A DNA stretch of 64,000 bases from Gymnopilus junonius (lineage: Eukaryota; Basidiomycota; Agaricomycetes; Agaricales; Galerinaceae), in NCBI GenBank assembly GCA_015501075.1, contig JADNYJ010000099.1:1-64000 (forward strand). The letters are read 5' to 3'. This document shows positions 9,465 through 21,424 of the stretch, piece by piece. Position 1 is the stretch's first letter. Each line of letters opens with the position of its first letter. A model generated the notes under the pieces. The model had not been told where the DNA came from, searched no databases, and saw nothing but the letters and a program-made list of their open reading frames with translations. The translations under genes and the position numbers were made by a program.

Positions 9465-11773
9465 ATGTCTTCCACAACGGCGGAGGAGCCTTCCTTGCTG
9501 GACAAACTCGACCAGGTTGCACCACTAGCCAAGTTCGATGCTTTTCCCAAGGTTCCGTCGACCTACAAGACCCGCTCGGAGTCGAGGGGGTTCATGACAC
9601 TCTTTGTCGCCTTTATGGCCTTTATGCTGGTGCTGAACGATGTTGGCGAGTTTATCTGGGGTTGGCCAGATTATGAGTTCAGCGTGGACAACAGCAAGTC
9701 CAATTACCTGAACATTAATCTGGATATGATTGTCGCCATGCCGTGCGGATGTAAGTTAGAATTTATATACACATTTTGACTGACTGACACCCTCTGGTTT
9801 TAGTTCTGAGCGTTGATCTACGAGATGCCATGGGCGATCGATTATACCTGAGTGGAGGTCTGCGGAGAGATGGGGTGAGTATTATGCTGTTCTGGATATT
9901 TTTGGTTCTGCAGGGGCAGTTTGAAGACTGGCGTCACTTGAACGACAAGTAGAAGAGGCAACGGACAAGAGACAACGCACTACTGGCCCCTTCATTTGCT
10001 TATACAGTCTCTTCTGCGCCCCGTTGTCTTCAAGTAACGGCGGGACTGCCCTCTGGTTCTGGGTCTGGCATATTCTGTCTTCTCGTCGTATTCCATCGGG
10101 TTGATTGTTCAGTCCACCTTTGAAACCTGACGAGAGGCATTTCCCGAAGTCGACGGGTTGAAATTTTTGAAAAGAGAATGCCTGTCTTAAGAGCAGCTTC
10201 GTTGCTGCTATATCGTTCTTCTTCAGCGCGTTATTTTTCATTTTTCTTAGATTCAGCTAAACATCTTCATTAAATGTATTCTGACTAATGTGTTTACCCT
10301 CAGACATTGTTTGATGTTGGCCAAGCAACTGCGCTAAAGTGAGTTCTTCTAATATATACTTACCATCCCCATATTCTAATTTTTGTGTTTACTAGAGAAC
10401 ACGCCGCTGAACTCTCCGCTACTGAAGCTGTCTCACAATCACGGAAATCCCGCGGCATGTTCGCGTGGCTTTTCCGAAGAAAGAACGATTTGAATTCCAA
10501 GTTAACATATAAATACAAGGCGGACGGAAGTGCGTGTAGGATTGCGGGTACGCTTGTTGTCAAGCGTGTCACAGGTTGGGTTTTCAGCTGCTATGCCAGG
10601 TCTACTGATGCTAATTTTTGGTGCATCTTTTGTACAGCTAATCTTCATATTACGACGCTTGGACATGGTTATTCCAGTTATGAACATGTCGATCATAAGC
10701 GTGCGTCTTTATTTTGAAATCAATGTGGTTATTTTCAATTCTGAAATGTTTACTATAGAAATGAACCTATCCCATATCATCACCGAGCTCTCATTCGGGC
10801 CTTTCTTCCCTGAAATTGTGCAACCTTTGGACAACTCTTTCGAATCCACTGATCAAAGTGAGCTCTTACTTGCTCGTCCGTCTATTGAGACACCCAAATA
10901 CTAATATAACCCGTTCCAGACTTCATCGCATACCAATACTTCCTCCACGTCGTCCCAACAACCTACATTGCCCCACGTGCCAAGCCTCTCCGCACGAACC
11001 AATACAGCGTAACACACTACACTCGCGAAGTCCAACACGATCGCGGTACCCCAGGCATCTTCTTCAAATTCGAATTAGACCCCTTAGAAATTACCCTGCA
11101 CCAGCGCACCACCACCTTCTTACAGCTCCTCATCCGATGCGTTGGGGTCCTGGGCGGCGTGTTCGTCTGCATGGGTTATGCGATCAAGATCACCACCAGG
11201 GCCGTGGAAGTTGTCAGCGGTGCGGATAATCAACAAGGCATCGTTGCTGCTGAGAGCTCCGGTGTGAAAGTTGGGTTGAGAGCCAAGTGGGGCGGTGGCG
11301 AGTTGAGAGCAAGACCGAAGGGTGGCAAGTTGGTACCTCAAGGAAACGGGTGGACGATGGAGGGCGGTGAATCACCGTATTCGAGCTACAATGGTACACC
11401 TGTTACTGGCGCTTTTACCCCAGGGTTGCAGAGCCCGTACTTGAGCACCACCGCCCCTGGATCCCCGCTGCCTCCGCCTGGTACACCTGGTTCGGCAGTA
11501 GGACTTGGTTATCCCTCCAGCACATTTGGCCCGCCTACACCAGGCGGACGCACCGCGAGCTTGGGTCCTCCACCTCCCAGAACCCCTGGTTCTCGCCTGT
11601 TCCGCGCTCGCCTAGTCTTGGAGCCCAGCAGGGGAGTGCGCCGCCTCCGCCTTATTCGCCCCTTGTGCCCAGTCTGGGGGTTCATGATGCAAATGGCAAT
11701 GGTGTGGGGTCGTGCCTGGTACGCCGGGGGCTGGGTATGCTACGTTCCCTACTTCTCCTGGGCATGGGCATGA
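9465..11773 (+). CDS. ERV41: Erv41/ERGIC2-type ER-Golgi cargo receptor subunit
   Basis: Seven exons: 9465-9750, 9804-9874, 10304-10338, 10396-10574, 10638-10700, 10759-10857, 10920-11773. All junctions keep frame. The N-terminus has the family pattern (KFDAFPKVP), a transmembrane helix at about residues 42-62, then the luminal domain with MPCGFLSVDLRDAMGDRL, TANLHITTLGHGY, NLSHIITELSFGP and NQYSVTHYTR. A second membrane helix (LLIRCVGVLGGVFVCMGYAI) is followed by a Gly/Pro/Ser-rich cytosolic tail. Erv41 works with Erv46 in COPII/COPI vesicles. Intron 2 (9875-10303, 429 nt) is far longer than the others. In the tail two one-base losses (near 11595 and 11712) appear to move the frame; correcting for them moves the end to 11870 with a Lys/Asp-rich tip. 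Confidence 0.92.
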
Positions 11774-12119
11774 ACATTCAGGTAGTGCTGATTTGAATGG
11801 AACTGGGACTGGGAATGGGGTACATGTTGGTGCTCCGCCGCCGAGGAAGAGTGCGAAGAAGGATGATTAATTAATGTACACTACTTGGGTGATGGATATT
11901 AGGATGGATTCGTCGGAAGAGACATTAGAGCGCTGGCCTGTCGGGTCGCTGTAGCTAGGATAAAAGGATCGGGATAACATCGTGTATGCCTCCACCGCTA
12001 CATCATAACGACTTGTGGCATACAAGATGGGATATGGTTCGCCGAGCCGTGCTTCATTATTGTTAATTTATTGTACATATCCTATGTAAATCCAGACGGA
12101 TTTTTCTACTTTTTTCAGT

Positions 12120-15100
12120 TCATGCATGTAAGGGAGCCTGATGGTACATTCGTGGCTCCACTCATTTCACAGGGCGTACAGCTCAAGCCTCTCAGTTTCA
12201 AGGCTTCAGGTAAATTATTTTGTAATTGTAGACCATGTACAATGACCATCTATTGCACTTCGGTTGTACTTGAGCGTGTTTTTGTGGCCATCCAGATCTA
12301 TTTTCGTAACAAGGCGCTGCAGCACAGCAGCCGACAAACAAATCCTCCTTTACCTTGATCCTCTTCCACCACCATCGTTATCTGATCTACTCAAACTCAA
12401 GCAAGTCCATATGAGCGCAACATCGGTAGATCTTTTTCTGTTTATCTGATGATCCAGTATGGTTTGACGTGCTTTCCGCAGGAATATCCTAATGTTCAAA
12501 GTCCTCCGCCTGCGCTAGACGAAGAACCTGGGCTCCTGCCAGCCACCGCCATCTCTTCTGGTGGACATGATTCTCAAACCACTGAGTATGAAGTTCCGAG
12601 CGCTGGGGATGTTGGTCAGACTTCTTCAGATGAGAAACTCTATATCACGAGTTAAGATGCCTATCGAATTCCATCCAATTATTTTTCTGATCTTCATGGA
12701 TGCATAGACCTCACAATCAAAGGTATCCCTGAGAAATCGGGCAAGAACGACCCCGAATTGTTGGAGCTTGCTTTCCTGTACACCTCGGCTACCGAAGCCG
12801 TCTTGGAATGAACCTCTCAAGCGATTTGGAAGCAACTCAGTAATCTTGTTATATTGTAAAGCTTGTTGCTTACTGCTCGGTCGGTCTGCATATCAACTAA
12901 CTGATATTGGTCAGGCCTTTAGATGTAACAAATCTTATCATCATGGTGTATTCGGATCAGTTCATCGCCTATGCCCAATTGCTGGGTGAGGACTTGGACA
13001 ATGTGCGAAAGAATGTGGCATCGAAATACCGTAAGTTCACAACTTCGAGGTTCATTGTCAAATCATTAATATCATCAATATACTTCAAAGGACTCAGACT
13101 TAAGCTAGACCTAGCATCATAGAGGACTCATTCTTTCAACAAGTGGAAATGGAAATCTCCGGAACACATGAAACTGAAGATGCAGAGGATGGGGTTGTTG
13201 ATGCCTATTAACTCAAGGTGAATTTGGGATCTGCATATTGACTTTGTGGGCTGAGAAATAACAGATATGGTAGCTCTCAGCATTGCGAGAGAAGGACAAG
13301 AGGACCAAATGACTGAAGTTCACAGATGTGAGTGCAGGTTATATTTAGTTAACTGTGAATGCTCATGGCATGAAAAGCAAGCCAAAATGATGGTACTCTC
13401 TGGACCATCTGTTCTCTGCATTGTATTTGGTATCAGACAATTATCCTAGGAAGGGTCATTTGTGGGCAGATCTCAGATATTCTCTTTGGGAATGTTTTGA
13501 ATCTGTTAGCAACCACAGACTGAGGGATCAATCCATCCTAGCCTACAGGGAAGCCTTGAAGACAGGACATCATGATAATGGGAACCTGGCTGCAAACTTG
13601 GTCACTGTTTATACAGCTATTATCTGAGACTAGATTTACTGCTGATTTATCAGAAGTTATTCTGGCTGAGAGGCAGGCAGCACAGCTTACTCCCCAGGAC
13701 TCCTTTTTTTTTCTGCTAGGCTGGGTAATCTTGCAGACCTATTGCAAGACCTGTCTGAACAAACTGGAAGTGTAGACAGTCTATCAGAGGCAATTTCTTT
13801 CCACAGGAAGGCAGTGCAGTTTACTCCTGAAGGCCACTCTGATTTACCAACAAGGCTTAATAATCTTGGTACTGCACTGCAAGAGCTCTTTTATCAGACA
13901 GAAATTATGGATGATTACTGGAGGCAATTTCTTTCAAGAGGCAGGCTATTGAGCTCACCCCTCATGCTAATCCTGATTTGCCTTCCTGGCTCACTAATCT
14001 GGAAAACTCCTTGGAGAGCCTTTTTGACCATTCTGGCAAGATGGATGATCTATCAGAGGCAATTTCTGTCCAGAAGCAGGCAGTACAACTATCTGCAAAT
14101 GACCATCCAAATCTACCTCTCAGACTGAATAACCTTGGCATTTCATTGCTGAAGCTCTTCAAGCAAACTACAGTTATGAGTGACCTGGCAGAGGCAGTCT
14201 CTGTTCTGAGGAGAACAGTGGACCTTACTGCAAAAGATCATCCATTTCTGCTATCTAGATTGAATAATCTTGGGTCTTCATTCCAGGACCTCTTTGATCA
14301 GACTAGGGTGATCAGTAATCTATCAGATGCTATTTCTTGTAAAAGACAAGCAGTACAACTCACCCCTTCTGAACATCCTGAATTTTCAGCCAGGCTAAAT
14401 AGCCTTGGAATCTCATTGCAGGGTTTGTTTGACCATACAGGAGACATCAATATTCTGTCAGAAGCAATCTCTATTAAAAGACAAGCAGTTCAGCTTACTT
14501 CTGATCTTCATCCAACACTGTCTACATGGCTAAATAATCTTGGAATTCATTGACAAGCCTTTTCAAGCACACAGGAGTTATGAGTGATCTTTTAGAGGCA
14601 ATTTCAGTCCATAGACAAGCATTGAAGCTTGCCCCAGATGAGCATCCAAGTTTAGCCACTAAATTGGATAACCTTGCAACCTCAATTGAAAGCCTCTTTG
14701 AGCATACTGGCAGCATTGATTGCCTGTCAGAAGCAATTTCTCTCAGAAGACAGGCAGTACAACTCACTTCTGAAGGCCATATTAGTTTGCCAGCCAAACT
14801 GAATAATCTTGGATCTTCTTTACAAAACCTCTTTGAACATACTGGGGTGACAAGTGATCTATTGGATGCAATCTCTTTTGAAAGACAGGCAGTACATTTT
14901 ACCCTCTTGGCCATCCTGATCTACATATCTACTTGACCAACCTTGGAAATTCATTGGAAAGCCTTTTTATTCATACTGGAAGTATGAGTAATCTATTAGA
15001 GGCAATTTCTGTTAACAGACAAACAGTACAGATGATTCCTGATGGCCATCCTGATTTGCCTTCTGCATTGAATGGTCTTGGATCCTCCTTGCAAACTCTT

Positions 15101-17303
15101 TTTTGGCACACCAATGTCATGACTTATCTTCTAGAAGCAATCTCCATGTAATCCTGGTCAGCTTACTGTGCTGTAATCTACTGCTTTTGGATTAGGGTTT
15201 ACACCATATATAGAACTGAGTGGCTGAACTATTAATTGTTCAGTTATTCTGCCTTTTGGCATAACTGGTTGAGCACAGTTCTCTCGACCAACTAACACTC
15301 CATCCAGAAACAGGTAGTGCAACTCACTTCCAAGAGTAATCCTAGTTTGCCTGGAAGGCTAAACAACCTTGGAATTTTATTGCACAGCTGTTTTAAAGAG
15401 ACTAGAACTATGAGTGATCTATGAGATGCAATCTCTTTTAAAAGACAAGCAGTGAAACTTACTCTTGATGGGCATCCTGATCTGCCTCTCTATTTGACTC
15501 ATCTTGGGAATTCATTGGAAATTCTTTTTCAATGCAATAGGATCACAGATGATTTATCTGAGGCAATTTCTGTCCACAGACAAGCAGTAAAACTGATAGC
15601 TGATGGCAGTCCTGATTTGCCATCTAGACTGCATAATCTTGGCAATTCACTGGAAAGTTTATTCAAGCATACTCAGGTCACAACTGACTTGGCTGAGGCA
15701 ATTTCTACTCAGAGACAAGCTATACAACTTACTCCCCATGGTCATCCTAATTTGCCCTCTAGGTTGGAGGCCATTGGAAAATTATTTGAGATGATGTTTT
15801 ATCAATCTCACAATCACAGTGATATCAAGTCTGCTCTCTCTGTCTATAAACTGGCAGCTACTTCTAATTTTGGGCCTGCCTTGGACAGAATTTTTGCTGC
15901 AAAACAGTGGGCTCAATGTTTGTGAATTAAATGATCATTCCCATGTGCTGGATGCATATGCAGTTGTGATTAATCTTCTGGCCCAAGTTGTAGGGCTAGA
16001 ACAGACCATTGAGCTAAGGCATCAGACTCTGAAAAATATGTCTACTCTTGCCTCTACTGCTGCAGTTGCTGCTTTTACAGCATCAAATTTAGAGCTCACA
16101 CTTGAGTGGCTGGAACAGGGATGGTGCCTTGTTTGGAACCAGCTTCTACAACTACAATCCCCATTGCATGGTCTTCATGCAGAATTTCCAGACCTTGCAG
16201 ATCAGTTCTGCAGTATTTCATTTGCACTAGAGAATGCCAGATCATGCAAAACCAAGTTATTTATAGATGAAGAGTACCCAACTTATTGCAGCAATCAAGC
16301 ACAGAAAATATCAATTGCTAGTGAAGCCCATGCCCACCTTAAACTCACTGAGAAAAGAGATCAGCTACTTGCAGAAATATGCAGCCTCCCTCATTTTCAT
16401 GATTTTTTGTACCCTCCAAAAGCACCATCATTTCTCTCTAGCCTACCTTCCAATGGACCAATTGTTATTATTAACCCTGGCAAAGAGAAATGTGATGTTC
16501 TGGCTCTTATTTCTGAAAACAACACCACTTCATATTTCTCTCAAATCATTTACCTTGGAAGATAGGAAGAAACTCCAGATACAACTGGTTAAATACCTGT
16601 CAGCGAAGGGAATTTGAATGAGAGACAGAGATAGGGCTGTGCATCACAGTGGTTTAAGAGGCAAGGAAAGCAGTATATATGATGTGTTGAGGAACCTTTG
16701 GTTAAACCTGGTAAAGCTGATCCTGGATGGAATCAGATATAATGTGAGTTTCTATTGATTTTTGTTGTTGCAATACTGATGTCCTCACATGGCGTTAATG
16801 TTTCATGCCTGAATGGAGAAGCTGCGACAATCATTAATGTAGAGAAAGAAATGTTCTCATGCAACTCAATTCACCTGGCTTGCCATGGAGTTCAGGATGC
16901 TAAAGACCCTTTGAAGAGCAGTTTCTGCCTTGGAGATGGCCACTTGGAGCTTTCCGAAATCATCAAGAAACAAATCCCACAAGGTGACCTAGCCTTTTTG
17001 TATGCCTGCCAAACAAGCAAAGGCAATTCAGAACTTACTGAAGAGGCCATGCATTTTGCTGCTGGCATGTTATCAATGGGATATTGGAGTGTTGTTGCTA
17101 CAATGTGGGCCATACAGGATGAACATGGACCAGTCATGGCAGAAGAATTTTATAAACATATGCTGGAGAATGGTAATGGAAAGATTGATGGTAGGAAGGC
17201 CGCGTATGCTCTCCATCACACAACACAACACCTTCAAAAGAAACTTGATAACACAAAAGATGCACTTTTAGCTTGGTTACCTTATGTTCATTATGGAGTA
17301 TGA
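12120..17303 (+). pseudogene. TPR-CHAT (caspase-like protease) gene, decayed
   Basis: About 16 tetratricopeptide-like repeats of about 42 residues (126-135 bp each) run from about 13530 to 15790, with the pattern NLG-SLE-LF--TG---DLSEAIS--RQAVQLTP. A helical linker follows (WLEQGWCLVWNQLL near 16110) and then a CHAT domain (16755-17303) with both catalytic residues: His in HLACHG (codon 16884) and Cys in YACQTS (codon 17007). The N-terminal part (12120-13200) retains pieces resembling the C2-like start of basidiomycete members (LKPLSFKASGKLFC). Frame changes near 13930, 14545, 14925 and 15905, TGA codons near 12811 and 15420, and loss of the first part of CHAT (about 16740) show it is not functional as it stands. 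TPR-CHAT proteins are caspase-relative proteases, thought to act in self/non-self or cell-death control in fungi. Confidence 0.85.
15142..15303. mobile_element. 150-bp MITE-like insertion inside a TPR repeat
   Basis: The repeat array is interrupted at 15148-15297. CTCCAT flanks the insert on both sides (15142-15147 and 15298-15303). Removing the insert plus one CTCCAT rejoins a normal repeat (EAIS-IQKQVVQL). The ends are imperfect inverted repeats of about 26 bp sharing TGGTC and ACTGTGCT. There is no coding capacity. A short non-autonomous DNA transposon is the simplest reading. Confidence 0.75.
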
Positions 17304-17707
17304 GGGGCTGGCATGTTACAGGGAAGAATGTTGATGTACGTACCCACCAGTCAATATATCCAGCAGCTCCTAATTTGAGTCTTTTCAGTGAAAGGAGTGT
17401 TTTTGGAACTGTCATACAAGGGACTAGAGTGTAGCTTGTAACCTATATGCAGCAGTCAAATGAGTTTGACTGAGATCTATGCAGATGCACATGATTTGTG
17501 TAGATTATGGCCCTTGGCCTGCTCTCTTCATTGTCTCATCATCATATATAAACCTTGCCTCCTCCATAGCTGTAGTTCTTGTGCCCTCTTTCTTTTACTA
17601 CCATCCTCACATAGCTTGTCATATTAGCCTTTCATGCACTCATTCCTTTCTCACTTGCTCTGAGCTCACTAATCTTAGCTCGAGCTTCTCTTTTCTTTTC
17701 TGGCACC
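17304..17707. other. Gene-free stretch with TATA-like element
   Basis: No coding region. CATATATAAACC near 17545 followed by a pyrimidine-rich run to 17700 may be the promoter and leader of the retrotransposon that starts at 17708. The element's outer end could not be fixed. Confidence 0.4.
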
Positions 17708-18720
17708 ATGCCTCTGAAGTCTAATCAATGTCTTCTTCAGGACTCTTCCGGGAAGTTCATCAAAGCAGCTGACATCCCTCTTGACATACCCTTACCCTGT
17801 TCTCACTCACCTTCACTGGCATCTTCTCCCTCACATTCATTTTTCACTATGCTGGATGGAGATCACTCTGCCTCAAGCTCACCTCTGGATGCCTCTTCAT
17901 CACAATCCACCCCATCTGTGCCACTGCTGCCTCCTGATCAAAATGCATTGGCCCAGGCTTTTATGACATTTTTTGCCACCCTTGCATCCACAATGCATAC
18001 TGGGTTGCCCAATGTCACTCCAGCCCCTCCTGTGGCCCTACCTTTGTGTCTAATGGCCCAACTCCTTTGGCAGGTAAGTCTTTCTATACACAGTTTCCTG
18101 ATATAGAGGCAGGCACTTTGCATGACATCATGAGGCACAATTTTAAACCCAAGGATCTTTCCAAACTGGCTCGTTCTCTGGTCAAGGCTGATTCTGAATG
18201 CGAAGGAAGCTTGAGGAGGATCAGCATCTTTCCCTCCCTCCACTCTCTTATCATGCCCCTCACAACTTATTTCACAGTGCTTCAGTCATTTGCCACTAGC
18301 TCCGCAGATCTTTCTGCTCTTCAAACCATCACTATTGGTTGCATGCACTATATCAACCATGTCTTGGACTTGCACCTGCAGTATGAATGATCAGCAGTTG
18401 CTGAGTATCATGTGCATTATCATAATGTGTGCCATGCCAAGATGTGGACTGGTGACTATAGTGGTTGGCTTCACACTGACCCTGATTTGCTGAGCCGCTT
18501 CATCTACAGACACCGCCATGCACAGAAGCAAATCTCTGGGTCCACTGCTCATTCTGCTTCCAAGCCACTCAAGGATCAGCCTTGCTTTGCTTTCAACTGA
18601 GGTGACTGCACTACCACTCCCTGTCCAGGTGGTCATGCCCACAAGTGTCGAAAATGTGGTTCTTTGGATCATGGAGAATGCCAATGCAATGACAAGAAAC
18701 AATAGGTTGCTGGCAGGGCA
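17708..18720 (+). pseudogene. Gag-like protein of the tyrosine-recombinase retrotransposon
   Basis: Begins at ATG 17708 with a Ser/Pro-rich N-terminus. A one-base loss near 18040 moves the frame to the conserved helical part (FYTQFPDIEAG, residues to about 18385). TGA at 18388-18390 and 18598-18600 and TAG at 18703-18705 interrupt the frame. A Cys/His knuckle (CRKCGSLDHGEC) lies near 18640-18690, as expected for nucleic-acid binding by a retroelement Gag. Confidence 0.7.
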
Positions 18721-18780
18721 AGCAAGCCCTCTCATCGTCATTCAACTGCTTGCCCTAGCCAGCAGCAGAAATGACTCCCC

Positions 18781-20256
18781 ATGGTTTCACTCCCTGTTCT
18801 GGCACCTCCTTCTTTGGCTCCATTCACACCTTCCCTTCTGCATTCTGACCTATTTCCATCCTCCCCTACTCTTCCTCCTTGTTGTCCCAATACTGATCCA
18901 CATTGTAATTCACCTTCCTCCCCTTCTCTTAACCTTCCCCCTATTTCTTCACCATTGATTCTTTCTGCTTGGTCCCACTATCTCCAAGATTACCCTGATC
19001 GCATGTTTGTATCATTGCTATTAAATATAATCCAATTTGGAGCAAATATTGGTTTTATGGGTGCCTCAAAAGATCAGCAGTGTTGCAACCTCAAGTCTGC
19101 ACTTGACCATCTGCAATTCATATATGAGTCCATCTCGACCCTTTTGGAGAAAGGTCACACTGCAGGCCATTTGAATGTGCAGTTGAAGACCTTGTGGCTT
19201 CCAGGACAGGGTCCCTCATGGCTAAGCTTGACCTCAAAGAGGCTTTTTGACACATTCCCATTCAGGCTCAGGACTGGAATCTCCTCAGTTTTACCTGGGG
19301 CTACAGGTTCTATTTTTTGCTGGTTTTGGCTTTTGGCCTTAAGACTGCACCTTATATATTCAATCTTTTTGCTGAAGCTCTTCATTGGATTATTCAGCAT
19401 CATATTCCAGCAGCTCTGCATCATTATCTGGATGACTTCCTTCTCATTTTCTCTCCCAGTTCTCCTCTTCCTCTTTGCAATGCAGCAGTGGAATGGACTA
19501 TGGCTCTTGGCCATGAACTTGGGCTTTGTTTCCAGGATTCCAAAACAGTTTGGCCATCTACTACACTTGAGTTTCTTGGCCTGGAATTAGACTCCATTGC
19601 TATGGAAGCTTGTCTACCACCTGACAAGCTTCTTTATTTGCAGGAACTTCTCTCGACTTGGACATCCAAGAAGTCAAGTTCCCTCTTGGAGATCCAGGAG
19701 CTCAATGGGTTTCTCCAGTTTGCTTCACCAGTCAATCCTTGTGCTCGATCATTCATTCAGTGCTTATTTAATTTCTCAGCATCTTTTACATCATCCTTTT
19801 CTATATGCCATATTCCTTCTTCTGCACATGCCAATCTTAACTGGTGGCTAAAGTTTAGCTCAGTCTGGAATGGGGTTCACCTATTGTGTGAGCCTACTTC
19901 TCAGCCTCATCATGTTTACACAGATGCTAGTGGTCACAAAGGGCTCGGCAGTATTTTTGGTTCTCAGTGGTTCTCTACTCGAACACCGAGGTGTTTCCGC
20001 TCTCATGACATCCAATTCAAGGAACTATACGCTGTCTTGCAGGCTATCCTGAGGTGGGGGATGAATGGCGTGGCCATTCTGTGACTTTCTTTTGTGATAA
20101 CCAGGATGTTGTTAGCTGGCTCAACTCGGGAATGTCACGGTCTTCTCACTCAATGCCCATCATGCACCTGATCTTCTTGCTGGGTGCCTGCCTAAAATTC
20201 TCCTTCCACTCTATTTGGATTCCATCTAAACAGAACTTGCTTGCTGATGCTGCTTC
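18781..20256 (+). pseudogene. Reverse transcriptase and RNase H of the tyrosine-recombinase retrotransposon
   Basis: After a Pro/Ser-rich lead (18781-18960) comes the pre-RT segment (YLQDYPDRMFVSLLLNIIQFG). The RT fingers are missing: the sequence jumps near 19165 directly to MAKLDLKEAF (19219-19247). A TGA at 19248-19250 stands where the family has Arg (DAF-R-HIP). The catalytic box is YLDD (19425-19436). RNase H follows with YTDASGHKGLGS near 19918, KELYAVL and CDNQDVVSWLN near 20094. A one-base loss near 20056 changes frame. The RNase H end has ADAASCFQF where ADALSRF is usual, again Arg to Cys by a CpG transition. Confidence 0.8.
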
Positions 20257-21345
20257 TTGTTTCCAGTTCAAGAAGCTTCTCGAGCTTGCACCACACCTCA
20301 GCCGAACATCCTCTTTGATGAAATCCCACCTCTCTGGTATGAAATGCACACTAATGTCTCCCGACTTGCAGCCTTCTACCTTTTCCACGGCCTTGCCTCC
20401 AGTACTCGAAAAACCTACTCCTCTGGGCAGAAGTCCTTTGTTGACTTTGCTCAACTCAACCCTCAACTCCTCGACTCTCCTGGAAAATATCTCCCTGCCT
20501 CTCCTCGCATCCTCCTCGAGTGGGTTTCTTCCCTTGGCCAACGTGGCCTCCAACCCAAAACAATTAAATCCTACCTCTCTGCCGTTTGTTCCCTCCATGT
20601 CGATGAAGGTCTTCCATTCGAAGCTTGCAAATCTGAGGTTCTCCGTCGTGTCATCCAAGGAATTAAGCAGTTCCATGGGGAAAAGGACTGGAAGCCTAAG
20701 CTCCCCATCACACTCGACATCCTTCAGAAGCTCGCCAGCATTCTGGGAGACCTCAATGTCACTTTCAACACCTCCTTCGATGCTGCCATGAAACTTGCTT
20801 GGGCAGGATTCCTTCACTGTGGGGAGTTTACACTTAATTCTGGTAAGAAGTTCAACCCAGGTGTTCATCTTACTCAGAGTTCCATCACTTTCCTTCCTTC
20901 CTTTTCCAACCCTACACATATTCATCTGGATATCCCTGCTTCCAAGACTGACCCCTTCAGGAAGGGTGTTTCTCTTCTCATTGCTGCTGCTCCTGATATG
21001 TCAACCTGCCCAGTCACTGCTCTAAAACACCTTTTCACTATTGATCCTCAGTCCCCTAACTCCCCCCTTTTTTCCCAAACTTCTGGAGCTCCTCTTTCTC
21101 ACAATGAGTTCATTGCTACTCTCAAGTCTTGCCTTACTGTGCTCAGTTTTGATGCCTCTCTCTTTTCTGGCCACAGTTTTCACTGTGGCGCTGCATCAGC
21201 TGCCGCCGCGGTTGGCTATGCAGAGCACAAAATTCAGCTCTTAGGTCATTGGCGAAGCGATGCTTACAAACTTTACATTGACGTACCTAGGGATCGTATA
21301 TTGGGACTATCAGCTCGTCTTCATGGGGCCGTTCTCTCTGCTTAG
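20257..21345 (+). pseudogene. Tyrosine recombinase (site-specific integrase) of the retrotransposon
   Basis: A 362-residue open frame overlaps the end of the RNase H frame. The N-terminal core-binding part (LASSTRKTYSSGQKSFVDF) is followed by the catalytic domain. The expected motifs can be placed: box I FLHCGEFT (His codon 20815) where the catalytic Arg normally sits (LR-GEF), Lys in SKTDPFRKG, box II HSFHCGAAS (21172-21198) where HSFR is expected, LGHW, and the Tyr nucleophile in YKLYID. Both catalytic Arg positions are therefore His, so the protein should be inactive although the frame is open. Confidence 0.8.
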
Positions 21346-21424
21346 CTTCCCGTGCCTCCGTCACTCCACCTCGCCTCGGCTTTGGCTTGAGCTCAGCCCC
21401 TTTTGGCGGTGACCCCGTCCATTT

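Larger units (their letters stand above)
17708..21345 (+). mobile_element. Tyrosine-recombinase (Ngaro/DIRS-like) retrotransposon relic
   Basis: Order is Gag-like ORF with a Cys/His knuckle, reverse transcriptase, RNase H, tyrosine recombinase, all on the plus strand. This combination defines DIRS-order elements. No methyltransferase domain is seen between RNase H and recombinase, which favours the Ngaro type known from basidiomycetes. The copy is dead: several stops and frame changes, loss of the reverse-transcriptase fingers, and recombinase active-site changes. Split direct repeats expected at the ends were not found by eye. Confidence 0.8.

Noticed and set aside
9882..10241. 119-codon minus-strand open frame
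   Set aside because: It lies wholly inside ERV41 intron 2, has no domain signal and no promoter or splice context.
15148..15303. Reading the TPR interruption as an intron
   Set aside because: Splicing at the available GT...AG sites gives a stop in the next codons, while removing the insert with one CTCCAT copy restores a normal repeat.
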